A stretch of DNA of 64,000 nucleotides from Planctomycetota bacterium. GTDB taxonomy: Bacteria > Planctomycetota > J058 > J103. How positions within the stretch are numbered: the stretch's first letter is position 1; each line of letters opens with the position of its first letter. Positions 24,914 to 33,392 of the stretch are shown here, one piece after another. The notes under the pieces are model-generated. The model saw only the letters and a list, made by a program, of their open reading frames with translations. It did not search any database and was not told the origin of the DNA. Made by a program: the position numbers and the translations under genes. Location: the NCBI GenBank assembly GCA_026004615.1, contig BPJM01000008.1, positions 62,001 to 126,000 on the forward strand. Direction: 5' to 3'.

Positions 24914-26379
24914 TGTCCTCCGCCCCCCGCAGAGCCGGGTGCGACCCAGTCGGTCGAGGACGGGGGCGGCGACTCGCGGTGGTCGGCGCCGATCGCCCCC
25001 AGCGCCAGCCGCACCTCGGCGCTGTCGACCGACTCCCGGTACGAGACCACGCGCGGCGCCGAAGCCGCCACCTCGACGCCGCCGGCCTGGGCCAGCGCGA
25101 CCCCGATGCCCTCGGAGGAGTAGGTGAGATGCATCGCCTGCAGCCCGTCCTGCGGCCCCACCCCCGACAGGCAGATGAAGCCGCCGTACACGTGCGACTG
25201 TCCGTTGACGTGCTGCCATTGATCCAGGATCGCGATGCCGCGGAAGGGACGATTGAGCTGGCCCAGGTGGATGTTGCGCGCCCATGCATCCCCCTTCGGC
25301 GCCTTGCGGTCCGAGTTGATGGAAGGGTTCTCGTGGTGCCAGACCAGGATGTGCGCCGAGTTGCCCCAGTCGATGCCGCTGAAGATCTGGCTGCCCCCGT
25401 ACTGGAAGGTGAGGTACAAGAACTGGTTGGGTGGCATCTGCTTGCGCCGTTCGCCGTCGACCTCGACCTCCGGCAGCGCGTCGACGAACGCGTTCCACTC
25501 CGCGAGCGTGTCGAAGCGCGTACTGCGGGCCAGAAAATCGGCCTCGGTCATGTCCAGCGCCTGCCACGGTGTGGTGGGGAACTCCCCATCGTAGTCGTCC
25601 TCGACCCGGGCCTCATCGATGACGTGGGCGAGCGGCTCGCCGTTGCCCCCGAGCTGGCCGGCGCCGCCCTTGAAGGTGACGTTGCCGTCGGTGACGGAGA
25701 TGGCATAGGTATCCCCCGCCGGGTTCAGCGCACCGTCCAGCTTGTGGTCGTTGCCATCGATGGTGGCATTCTTGATGTTGGTGAAACCGTAGTAGCTGGA
25801 GAGCGCCCCGCGGAAGGCGGCGGGCTTGGGCGGCACCGGGGGGATGACCTGGAAGATGACCTCGTGGACCTGGTAGGACTCGGGCGGCGGGATCTCGAGC
25901 TGGCTCGAGGTGGCGGTCCCCTCCACGCCCAGGTCGGGATCGTTCTCCAGTTCGGCGTAGGGCGGCGCGGAGGCCAACAGCGCCGGCGTCGTGCGGTGCA
26001 ACGCCGCCGCGATGCTGGCCTTCCACAGGTCGGTCCGCACCGCGTGCCGGCGTACCACCGCCGACCACCAGGCGCCGGCGGCGGGGCCGCTCTGGAGCTG
26101 GCCGCGCAGGAAGGCGGGCGGCGTGCTGCCGCCGGCCAGCGCCTCGCGCACGCGCGCCAGCGTGATCGCCGATGCCCCCTCCAGCGCGGCCTGCAGGGCG
26201 TGCCCGCGCACGCGCGCGGTGCTGGCGTGCGAGTGCGTCCCCGCCATGCCGACGAATGCCGCCGATCCCACCAGCAGCACGGTCGCGATCACCAGGCCCA
26301 GGATGAAGGCGCTGCCGTGCTCGCCGTTCGCCACGGGCGGTTTGCCCCACCGCCGGATTCCATCGCCTCGGTGCGTCAT
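24910..26379 (-). CDS. PilX-like pilus assembly protein, paralogue 2
   Basis: 489 residues. The N-terminus has one transmembrane helix (SAFILGLVIATVLLVGSAAF) typical of PilX/DUF-type minor pilin-associated proteins; there is no clear prepilin cleavage site with Glu5. The rest is beta-rich, with the block YYGFTNIKNATIDGNDHKLD and a Trp-rich part WGNSAHILVWHHENPS. It is clearly paralogous to the next gene (26462-27877), sharing order and many blocks (SHILVWHH, GIAILD.W.HVNG, VSYRE). The start ATG 26379 has GGAGAG nearby. In the operon it is followed by the HEAT protein. Role inferred: cell-surface or pilus tip component. Confidence 0.75.
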   Translation of the reverse strand: MTHRGDGIRRWGKPPVANGEHGSAFILGLVIATVLLVGSAAFVGMAGTHSHASTARVRGHALQAALEGASAITLARVREALAGGSTPPAFLRGQLQSGPAAGAWWSAVVRRHAVRTDLWKASIAAALHRTTPALLASAPPYAELENDPDLGVEGTATSSQLEIPPPESYQVHEVIFQVIPPVPPKPAAFRGALSSYYGFTNIKNATIDGNDHKLDGALNPAGDTYAISVTDGNVTFKGGAGQLGGNGEPLAHVIDEARVEDDYDGEFPTTPWQALDMTEADFLARSTRFDTLAEWNAFVDALPEVEVDGERRKQMPPNQFLYLTFQYGGSQIFSGIDWGNSAHILVWHHENPSINSDRKAPKGDAWARNIHLGQLNRPFRGIAILDQWQHVNGQSHVYGGFICLSGVGPQDGLQAMHLTYSSEGIGVALAQAGGVEVAASAPRVVSYRESVDSAEVRLALGAIGADHRESPPPSSTDWVAPGSAGGGGQ

Positions 26380-26461
26380 CGCTGATGTCTCTCCGCTTCT
26401 CCGCTCCGTTACGAGACTGCCCGACCGCGGCGGTCGTGGCAACCCAGACCTGCTTGCGCTG

Positions 26462-27877
26462 CTAGCGCTCCCACAGGGCGATCGCCGGCTCCTGCCAGCC
26501 GGCGGAGGGGCTCACCTCGCCGGTGCGCTGGTTCGCCTGTACGGCATCCAGCGCCAGGCGCACCTCGGCGTTGTCGGTCTGCTCGCGGTAGGAGACCACC
26601 CGCGGCGGCACGGCCTCGCCGTCGAGCTGCGCGGCGCTGTACAGCGCGCGGCCGATGCCCTGGCTCGAATAGGTGATCGAGAGCGCCTGCAGACCCTCCT
26701 GCACCCCGGTGCCGTTGAGCGAGACGAACCCTCCCTTGACGTTGGACTTGCCGTTGACGTGCCGCCAGTCGTCCAGGATCGCGATCCCGTGGAACGGCAG
26801 CTCCTGGTTGCCGAGGTGGATGTTCGCGCCATAGGCGACGCCCTTGGGCGCATTGGGGTCGCTGTTGGCGTTCGGGTCGGGGTGGTGCCAGACCAGGATG
26901 TGGCTCGAGCTGCCCCAGTAGATGCCCTGGAACATGGCGCTGCCGCCATCCCGGAAGGTCAGGTTGAGAAAGCTGTGCTCCGGCATCTGCCGGTAGGTGG
27001 TGCCCTGGATCACGACCTCGGGGAGCGATTCGACGTAAGCGTTCCAGGCCTCGAGTGTATCGAAGCGCAGCGCGCGCTGATCGAAGGTGCTTCGCTCGAT
27101 GCCGAGCACGTCCCAGGGCGTGGTCGGGAAGCTGTCGCCACCGTAGGTGGTGTCCACCCGGGTGGAATCCACCGAGTTGGCGAGCGTGCTGCCGTTGCCG
27201 GCGAGCAGCGCCGAGCCGCCCTGCAGCGTCACGGTGCCGCTGGCGACCGAGATGGCGTAGGTGTCGCCGAGGGGGTTGGTCGTGCCGTCCAGGTTGTGAT
27301 CGTTGCCGTTGATCGTCGCGTTCTTGACGTTGCTGAAGCCGTAGTAGCTCGAGAGCGCTCCCTTGAAGCTTGCGGGTGGCGGGGGCACCGGCGGGAACAG
27401 CTGCACGATCACCTCCTGGACCGCAGAGGCCTCGGGCGGGGGCAGACTGCTGTCGGTGGTGAGCGTGGGGTAGCTCTGCGATTCCTGATAGGGGGCTGCC
27501 TTCTGGAGCGCGCTCGGCGTCTCGCGGTGCAGGGCCGCCGCCAGCGAGATCTTGTAGAGCTCGGGCCGCGCGGCGTTCTGCGCCACGATGGCCGACCACC
27601 ACGCCCCGCGCGCGGGTCCGGTCCGCACCTGGCCCCGCACGTAGGCCGGGGGCAGCCGGCGTTCCAGCAGCGCCGCCTGCACCTTCTGGATCGCCACCGC
27701 GCCGGCGCCCTCGAGCGCCGAGCGCAGCGCGTCCTGGCGGAGCTGCTGCAACGAGGAGGCCGAGCCCGCCTGGCCCATGCCGACGAACGCCGCCGAGGCG
27801 ATCGCCACCACGACCAACACCGTCAGGCAGAGCAGGTACGCGCTGCCGGACTCGCAGTTCCGTTCGCCCCGGTTCAT
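26462..27877 (-). CDS. PilX-like pilus assembly protein, paralogue 1
   Basis: 471 residues with the same design as the next gene: an N-terminal helix (AYLLCLTVLVVVAIASAAF) and a beta-rich body with YYGFSNVKNATINGNDHNLD, GSSSHILVWHHPDPN, GIAILDDWRHVNGKSN and a final VSYREQTDNAEVRLALDAV. The N-terminal helix and its position after two prepilins resemble PilX in type IV pilus minor-pilin operons. No catalytic motif is visible. The two paralogues lie 82 bases apart, so a tandem duplication is likely; they have diverged widely. Confidence 0.78.
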   Translation of the reverse strand: MNRGERNCESGSAYLLCLTVLVVVAIASAAFVGMGQAGSASSLQQLRQDALRSALEGAGAVAIQKVQAALLERRLPPAYVRGQVRTGPARGAWWSAIVAQNAARPELYKISLAAALHRETPSALQKAAPYQESQSYPTLTTDSSLPPPEASAVQEVIVQLFPPVPPPPASFKGALSSYYGFSNVKNATINGNDHNLDGTTNPLGDTYAISVASGTVTLQGGSALLAGNGSTLANSVDSTRVDTTYGGDSFPTTPWDVLGIERSTFDQRALRFDTLEAWNAYVESLPEVVIQGTTYRQMPEHSFLNLTFRDGGSAMFQGIYWGSSSHILVWHHPDPNANSDPNAPKGVAYGANIHLGNQELPFHGIAILDDWRHVNGKSNVKGGFVSLNGTGVQEGLQALSITYSSQGIGRALYSAAQLDGEAVPPRVVSYREQTDNAEVRLALDAVQANQRTGEVSPSAGWQEPAIALWER

Positions 27878-27926
27878 CCCAGCGCCTCCTGGCCGTGCGC
27901 GGACGCTGCGCGTGCCGCCGGCCTGT

Positions 27927-28514
27927 TCAGTTGCGCAACCGCACCCGTTCGACGAGCGGACCGCCCTGGGGAAACGTGGCCGCCGTGCCGTCGCTCAGGG
28001 TGGTGCTCGAGCCGATCGTGATCGTGACCTCGTCGCCCGCCGCGTTCAGCTCAAAGCCAAAGCTGGGATCGATCTCCACCGCGACGGTGGTGGTGGCGAT
28101 CGCCGCACCGGCCGCGCTCGACTCCGGGCCGGTGCGGGTGATCGTGCCGGCGGCGACGCCGTTCCCATCCTCTGCGTGATACTCGTAGACGATCTCCTCG
28201 GACCAGATGACCTGGTTGCCATCGAAGCCGATGTTCTTGCGAAAGCGCAGCCGCCGGCCACCGTCTTCGACGGCGATGCCAGAGCCCGAGGTCGTGGTTC
28301 CGCTCTCGCGGATCTCCGGCACCATGTGCGCCAGCGCGCGCAGGACGTTCTCCTTGGCCTGCGCGATGCGCATGCCGTCCGCCATCACGCGCTGCCCGAC
28401 GGCAAGCCCGATCCCCGCGAAGGCCGTCACCAGCACCAGCAGCACCGCGGCGAGCAGCACCTCGAGCAGGGTGAAGCCCGCCTGCCGGGACCGCCTCCTC
28501 TGTTCCGCGCGCAT
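27927..28514 (-). CDS. PilW-like minor prepilin
   Basis: 195 residues. The N-terminus RRRSRQAGFTLLEVLLAAVLL has the prepilin peptidase site G^FTLLE with Glu5, then the hydrophobic pilin helix. The C-terminal part has beta strands, two Gly-rich turns and ends LVERVRLRN. Located second in the operon, it resembles PilW/GspJ-type minor pseudopilins, which help prime pilus or type II secretion assembly. The prepilin peptidase and the assembly ATPase are not in the window. Start ATG 28514. Confidence 0.85.
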   Translation of the reverse strand: MRAEQRRRSRQAGFTLLEVLLAAVLLVLVTAFAGIGLAVGQRVMADGMRIAQAKENVLRALAHMVPEIRESGTTTSGSGIAVEDGGRRLRFRKNIGFDGNQVIWSEEIVYEYHAEDGNGVAAGTITRTGPESSAAGAAIATTTVAVEIDPSFGFELNAAGDEVTITIGSSTTLSDGTAATFPQGGPLVERVRLRN

Positions 28515-28524
28515 CGCTCGCGCC

Positions 28525-29097
28525 TCAGTCCTGATTCGGGTCGTAGATGATCGAGATCAGCTCGACCAGCCGCGTGTTCTCTCCAGCGTGGTCGCTCCAG
28601 CGCACCCGCACCAGCACCGGCAGCGCCGACCACGCCTCGGCCTCGGCGGCGCTCGCCGGCGGGGGCGAGCTGGTGCTGCCGTCGTCGTTGAGATCGACCT
28701 CGGCCCCCCACTGCTGGGTGACGGCGGGCTCTCCGAGGAAGACGACCGTGCCGTGGGGCACGCCCGCGGCAGGCGGATTGAGCCCGGAGACCGTAAAGGT
28801 GGGGCCCGGCGTGCCACCGGTGGTGTAGCTCTCCCAGAGCGTCTCGTACGGATGCGCGCGCATCTCCTCGAGCTTGGCGCGGATCCACTGGGTCGCGACC
28901 GCGGTCTCGATCGAGCTCTGGTTCTGCCGCGCCACGGTTCCCATCGCCGCGACGGTGCCGATGATCGCGACCGTCAGGATGGCGAGCACCATCATGAGCT
29001 CCAGCATGCCGAAGCCGCCCTGGCGGCGGGGTGCGAGACCGCCAGCGCTGCTCGTGGTTGGCGACTGCCCTCGCGCGCTCCTGGGATGGTCCGGCAT
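28525..29097 (-). CDS. PilV-like minor prepilin
   Basis: 190 residues. After a 27-residue leader rich in Arg/Ser, RRQGGFGMLELMMVLAILTVA gives the cleavage site G^FGMLE (Glu5 present) and pilin helix. A Pro- and Gly-rich globular part follows, ending LVELISIIYDPNQD. The position ahead of PilW- and PilX-like genes matches PilV in minor-pilin operons. The ATG at 29095-29097 has GGAGAG upstream. The upstream region carries two GCAAC/GTTGC palindromes (29121-29179), possible operators for the whole operon. Confidence 0.82.
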   Translation of the reverse strand: MPDHPRSARGQSPTTSSAGGLAPRRQGGFGMLELMMVLAILTVAIIGTVAAMGTVARQNQSSIETAVATQWIRAKLEEMRAHPYETLWESYTTGGTPGPTFTVSGLNPPAAGVPHGTVVFLGEPAVTQQWGAEVDLNDDGSTSSPPPASAAEAEAWSALPVLVRVRWSDHAGENTRLVELISIIYDPNQD

Positions 29098-29120
29098 CGC
29101 AGCTCTCCAGCCGGTAGCAC

Positions 29121-29179
29121 GCAACTGTTGCACCGAGCGGGCTGGTTCGCACGCAACATATGGCAATCCTGTATGTTGC
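29121..29179. promoter_or_regulatory. paired GCAAC/GTTGC palindromes upstream of pilin operon
   Basis: GCAAC-T-GTTGC at 29121-29131 and a wider palindrome GCAACATA (29153-29160), 11 bases, TATGTTGC (29172-29179). The two sites share the half-site GCAAC and lie 24-82 bases before the first pilin start, so binding of a dimeric regulator is plausible. Confidence 0.55.
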
Positions 29180-29494
29180 TGCGAGTGGCCCGGCGGCCGC
29201 GCCGCCCTCCGACCGTGGAGAATGTTCACGGTGCCCTCCGCATGAGCCGCCGTGCCGTGACACCCGCCCGCCACCCGCCATCGTACGACATGCCGGCCGC
29301 GGCCGCCCGCCCGGGCGCTGCGCGGTGTCCGATCGCCGCTGCCGCAGCGCCCGGCTGGCCGGCCGCCGGCCGTCGCAGCGGGTGGCGGCAGCCGGCGCAG
29401 CGGGCCGCGGCCAGCGCGGGGCGGCTGCGCGGCGCGCGCGGAGGGCGGAGCGCCCCGCCGCCGGTCCCGCCCGCGCGCAGCGATGCGGTCCGAT
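29180..29494. other. GC-rich spacer, no gene seen
   Basis: Between the pilin-operon palindromes and the first repeat copy. Read on both strands it has only GC-rich shadow frames; no RNA, promoter or terminator was recognised. Confidence 0.4.
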
Positions 29495-29527
29495 GCCCGC
29501 GGGCGGCGGGCCGGGGGGCGCGGCGGG

Positions 29528-29567
29528 GGAAAGAAGAAGGGCCTGCCGCCGCGGCGGCAGGCCCTTC
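29528..29567 (-). terminator. intrinsic terminator of RNA copy 1
   Basis: Fifteen-pair stem 29536-29550/29553-29567 (core GGGCCTGCCGCC/GGCGGCAGGCCC) followed on the minus strand by TTCTTTCC. The tail is less U-rich on the plus strand, so minus-strand use fits best. Confidence 0.75.
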
Positions 29568-30631
29568 TGTATGCTGCACCCGGCGCCCGTGGGCGCGGGG
29601 TTGCCCTCCAGGGCGTGAGCCCGGCGGGCGGCCGGCCGGGCGCCCTTGCGGGCGCGCTCGCGCGGCCCGGCTCGGGGCTCGCGCGCGGCCGTGGCCCTCG
29701 TGGGGTTCGGCGGTGCCTTTGGAGTGTCGGCAGGAGGCGTAGCGCCCTTCTGGCTCAGGCGCTCCCGGCTTGCCGTTCGGCGGCTTCCCGGTCTTCCGCT
29801 CCCCTGCGCACACCGAGCCTTTTCAGGTCATAAAAAAGCCCGGTGCTCCTCCTGTGGCCTTCGCCGCCCCTGCAGGGCGTTGACCATCCGCCGGACCGCC
29901 GCGCGCCCGAGGCCGCTGCCACCGGCTCGCGCCGGCGCGCGGCACACCGCAACGCGGCAGCCCTCCTGAGCGTTCGGTGCTCTTCAGCGCCTGCCAGCCG
30001 CGCAGACCCGTCGGTGCGGGGCTGCCAACCCCCGCCGGAGCCCGCTCGTGGCGTTCGGTGCGCCTTCAGCGAGCCGTCTGCCCTCCCGCTCCGAGCCGCC
30101 GCAGCGGCGCGGCGCGGGGGGCCGCCTGCACGGCCTGGCCAGGGGTTTCCCCCCGGCAGCGCTCCTGAGCTTCCGCCTTCAGGGCGTTGCTCCTCCCGGA
30201 GATCCGGCACCCGTCGCCGGGCGCCGTTCCTCCCCTGCCGTTGGGCCGCCCGCTCTGGAGCGGCCTCGGCTCCGAAGGCTTGGTCCCTCCGGGAGTCGGG
30301 TCCCCGGCGGCGGCCGTCTCCGGCCCTCCGCCAGGGCCCTTGCCCTCCTGGCGTTTCCCCTCTGAGGCTCTCCCTCTCGCCGCCGCGGCAGCCGGCTTCC
30401 CGGCCGCCTCCCCTCACGCGCTCAGCGCCGGGCACGGGAGAACCGCGGTCCCGCGCGCAGCGCCGCGCCCCAGGGTATCGGCGCACGGCGAGCCCGGTTG
30501 CGCAGGCACGGACCTCGCGATCCGCACCCGGTACCGGCCCCCTCTGGGGTTTGCCCACCGCCACGAGCCGCATGCCCGCAGGCACGCGCTTCCCGGCGGT
30601 GGCCGCGCCTGGTCGCTCGCCCAGGTGCAGC
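29528..30631 (-). ncRNA. candidate large structured RNA, copy 1 (about 1.1 kb)
   Basis: Read on the minus strand from just after a TATAAT box (30643-30638) to an intrinsic terminator (29567-29528), this is a likely RNA gene of about 1,100 bases. It contains many perfect hairpins: 30612-30617/30629-30634; a two-level stem 30555-30562/30595-30602 with inner seven-pair hairpin 30570-30576/30581-30587; CCGGC/GCCGG closed by a GCGA loop (29922-29935); GGCCG-GAGA-CGGCC (30312-30325); GGGG-GAAA-CCCC (30142-30153); and an eight-pair stem 29811-29818/29838-29845 around a CCU-GAAA-AGG hairpin. Four loops are GNRA tetraloops, frequent in folded RNAs with tertiary contacts. No open frame spans it with coding character. 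I match it to no class that I know (not RNase P, tmRNA, SRP RNA, OLE or group II domain V). Confidence 0.7.
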
Positions 30632-30637
30632 GACGGC

Positions 30638-30643
30638 ATTATA
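30638..30643 (-). promoter_or_regulatory. TATAAT -10 box of RNA copy 1
   Basis: Perfect TATAAT on the minus strand; kept in the other copy although sequence identity stops one base beyond it. No good -35 hexamer at 16-18 bases, so the -35 is weak or activator-dependent. Confidence 0.6.
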
Positions 30644-30644
30644 A

Positions 30645-31000
30645 AGCCGGGCTCGTCGCCGGGCCGAAAGATCTTTCTGCGGGCAGGGTTCCGAGGGGGG
30701 AGTGCGCCATATGCCTCGAGCCAGCAGCAGGTTGCGCGCGGGGAGAGCGCCGCAACTCTGGTGCGCCCGCAGCGCGGCACGCGGGTTGTTCCCTCAACGG
30801 GCTGTGCACAGGTTGCGCATTTCCTCGCACGAGCATGCAGTTCTGGCCCTTGCCGGCCTCGGAGCCGCCGGGCACCGCAGCCCGCCGGGGGTGGCGGCGC
30901 AACCGGTCTCTATCTTGCTGCGCTGTGGCCACGGGGCCGTCGGGCAGCAGGGGCAGCCACCCGGTGCCCGCGCAACCCGGACGGACAGGAGGATGACGCC
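30645..31000. other. spacer between RNA copy 1 and the VWA gene
   Basis: 356 bases. No gene was recognised. The right end holds the AGGAGG ribosome site (30987-30992) of the VWA gene; promoters for the two opposite transcripts must lie here, but only the TATAAT box of the RNA is clear. Confidence 0.4.
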
Positions 31001-33289
31001 GTGCGCCGCACCGGTGTGGATGTAACGGAACATGTATCCAACTTTGCCCGTGCGCTGGCGGTCACCGCTCTGGCCCGGACCGGTGCGGTTCGCGGCCGCA
31101 CGACCGCCCGGTACCGCCCGGCTCTCGGCGCCCTCGCACCGCAGCTGCTCGCCGCCGCAGTACTGCTCGCCGCCTGCAACGTCGACCACGGCGAGCTGCC
31201 GCCCGTCTCCAACCCCTCCGAGGGCGTGTTCGCGGGCGTGGTGCAGGACGAGGAGGGACAGCCCGTCGCCGGAGCCCTGGTGTCGGTCGACGGCATCGAG
31301 GCCGAGGCGCCGACCGACGGCAAGGGGCGCTTCGTCGTGCGGGCGCCCGAGCTGGCCACCGGCGGCAGCGGCGGCGGGGCCACGGCGTTCGCCGCCGTGG
31401 CCGGAGGGAGCGGGCCGCCGCGAGAAGTGGCGGTGCTCGCCCCCGGCTTCGACACGCATCTCTCCGGGCTCCGGGTCCGGGAGGGCGAGCGCGCGGTGGT
31501 GCAGATCGCGCGCTCGCGGGTGGAGTTCGAGCTGGAGGTGACGACGCCGTCGGGGCGCCGGCTGCACCTGGTGCGCCGCGGCTGCAACGCCCCTGCGCTC
31601 CGCCTGCAGGGGTGGCTGCGCCGGCGGGCTCGTCCGTCGGCGAGGCTGGACGTCGTGATCGCGATCGACCGCTCGGGCAGCACGGGCCGGCCGGCATTCG
31701 ATCTGGACGGGGACGGCGAGCCGGACTCGGTGCTGGCGGCGGAGATCGAGGCCGCTCGCTGCTTTGTGGGCCGGCTGGACGCGCGGACCGCGCGCGTGGC
31801 CGTGGTGGCGTTCGGGGACGCGGCGGAGGTGGTGGTCCCGTTCACCCGTGATCTGGCGGCGGTCGATGCGGCGCTGGCGGCGCTCGGGGAGCCGGCGGGC
31901 GGCACCAACTATGAGGCGGCGTTCGTCGCCGCGCGGCAGCTGTTCCAGGCGCTCGCCGAGGCGGACGACCTCGCCGACCGAGCCCACGAGCCCGGCGGCG
32001 GGCGGGCAGGGCCGCCACAGCGGGGCGTGGTCTTTCTGAGCGACGGCATCCCGACCGCGCACGGGGTGCCGCGCGATGTTTCGGATTCCAACCTCAGCCA
32101 GAGCCGCGAGGATCGCGAGGCGGCGATCCGGAGCGCGCGCGAACTCGGCGAGGCGACCGCAGCGGAGCTGCACGCCTGGTCGATCGTGTCGCTGGACGAC
32201 ACCAACCGCAAGCGGACGACGCTGCCGCACTGCGTGGCGGCCGCGGGCGGCGGCAGCTATCACGAGCTCCATGCAGCCGAGGAGCTGCCCGCGGCGCTGT
32301 GCGCCGACGCGTTGCTGCCGCCGCTGGTGCTGCGCGCGCGCAACCGCACCACGGGCAGGCCGGCGCGCGCCGCTGTGCTGGGGCCTGGCGGCCGCTTCGC
32401 AGTCGAGCTGGAACTCGCGTGGAGCGCCGGTGTGCCGCTGGACAACGAGATCGTGCTCGAGCTGGAGATCACCGCCGGACGCCACCGCCGGACGGTGGAG
32501 CGCACGGTGCGGGTGCGCGCGCTCGAAGAGGACGCCTATCTGGCGCTCGATGCCGAGAGCGCGTTCGACGAGCAACTCGCTTCAGAGCCGCCCGCCGAGC
32601 TCGGCGCGCTGCAGCGCCCGGAGGGCGGCCCGCTGGCGAACGACCGGCTGTTCCGCTGGCTCGGCGCCGAGTTCGCCGACGCCCGGGTGCTGCACGGCTC
32701 GGCGGGGATCGTGGCGGTCGGCGGCGGCGGGGACGCGCTCGTGAGCCTGCGGGTGGATGCGGTGGCGCGCCAGGGCTGTGTGGACGGCGATCTCGGCGTG
32801 CTCACCTTCGATCCGGCCGCCCCGCCCCGTGACGCCGCGGAGGCGCTCGCGGGGCTGGACGCGCAGAGCGTGCTGTGGCACACCGCGGAGTGGGAGGGCG
32901 GCGGCTGCACGGACGCGAGCCTGCCCGCGGGCGCCTGGTCGCGGGAGCTGGAGGTGCCGCGCGGGCACGCGGTGGTGTTCTTCTTTTTGCCAGGCCGCAC
33001 GCTGGCGGACTACCAGGCCGATCCCGAGGCAGGCCCGCCGCCGCTGTTCTCGCTGCCCGAGCTCAACCCGGGCGGCTTCGCGCAGGCCATCGCGCTGCGC
33101 AGCACGCGCGGGCGCACCGGCGCGGGTGATCGGGACACGGTGCTCGCCCCCGGTCCGGGGCTGGTGATGTGCTTCGAGGATCGCCCGGCCGCCGAGGGAG
33201 CTGAGGGGGAGTGGGACTTCAACGATCTGGTGCTGTACGTGCGCGGCACGGTGGCACCGCTGGTCCGCACCGTCGGCTGCGGGCGGTAG
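31001..33289 (+). CDS. VWA-domain lipoprotein with C-terminal DUF4114-like domain
   Basis: 762 residues, exported and probably lipidated. The GTG at 31001 has AGGAGG eight bases upstream, the best start. A long N-region leads to a hydrophobic stretch ending LLAAC (lipobox, near residue 60). Then come a carboxypeptidase-regulatory-like fold (GVVQDEEGQPVAGALVSVDG), a VWA domain with the metal site DRSGS (Asp223, Ser225, Ser227), GGTNY and FLSDGIPTAHG, a beta-rich part, and a C-terminal domain ending GEWDFNDLVLYVRG that resembles DUF4114. VWA lipoproteins of this type bind ligands or other proteins. It is enclosed by two copies of the candidate large RNA. No partner gene is adjacent. Function unknown. 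Confidence 0.85.
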   Translation: MRRTGVDVTEHVSNFARALAVTALARTGAVRGRTTARYRPALGALAPQLLAAAVLLAACNVDHGELPPVSNPSEGVFAGVVQDEEGQPVAGALVSVDGIEAEAPTDGKGRFVVRAPELATGGSGGGATAFAAVAGGSGPPREVAVLAPGFDTHLSGLRVREGERAVVQIARSRVEFELEVTTPSGRRLHLVRRGCNAPALRLQGWLRRRARPSARLDVVIAIDRSGSTGRPAFDLDGDGEPDSVLAAEIEAARCFVGRLDARTARVAVVAFGDAAEVVVPFTRDLAAVDAALAALGEPAGGTNYEAAFVAARQLFQALAEADDLADRAHEPGGGRAGPPQRGVVFLSDGIPTAHGVPRDVSDSNLSQSREDREAAIRSARELGEATAAELHAWSIVSLDDTNRKRTTLPHCVAAAGGGSYHELHAAEELPAALCADALLPPLVLRARNRTTGRPARAAVLGPGGRFAVELELAWSAGVPLDNEIVLELEITAGRHRRTVERTVRVRALEEDAYLALDAESAFDEQLASEPPAELGALQRPEGGPLANDRLFRWLGAEFADARVLHGSAGIVAVGGGGDALVSLRVDAVARQGCVDGDLGVLTFDPAAPPRDAAEALAGLDAQSVLWHTAEWEGGGCTDASLPAGAWSRELEVPRGHAVVFFFLPGRTLADYQADPEAGPPPLFSLPELNPGGFAQAIALRSTRGRTGAGDRDTVLAPGPGLVMCFEDRPAAEGAEGEWDFNDLVLYVRGTVAPLVRTVGCGR

Positions 33290-33352
33290 CTCGGTGGCCG
33301 TCAGCGGCGCAGCGGGCGCGCCCGCGGGCGGCGGGCCGGGGGGCGCGGCGGG

Positions 33353-33392
33353 GGAAAGAAGAAGGGCCTGCCGCCGCGGCGGCAGGCCCTTC
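33353..33392 (-). terminator. intrinsic terminator of RNA copy 2
   Basis: Same 15-pair stem and TTCTTTCC tail as copy 1. Being 70-100 bases past the VWA stop, the hairpin may also end the VWA transcript from the other side. Confidence 0.75.

Larger units (their letters stand above)
29495..30644. repeat. large near-identical repeat, copy 1
   Basis: 1,150 bases repeated at 33320-34468. The copies differ by three substitutions (29887, 30592, 30634) and one missing C in the run at 30538-30542; outside these bounds the flanks are unrelated. There are no terminal inverted repeats or target duplications. Confidence 0.97.

Noticed and set aside
29820..29845. T- and A-rich run inside the RNA as an internal terminator
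   Set aside because: The run lies inside a hairpin loop on one strand and the stem is not followed by a T tract in either direction.
29755..30780. Long open frame on the minus strand through repeat copy 1 (and 33580-34311 in copy 2)
   Set aside because: The composition is Arg/Gly-rich with no recognisable domain; the one-base indel between copies would shift the frame; other frames are equally open because of high GC. RNA structure explains the conservation better.
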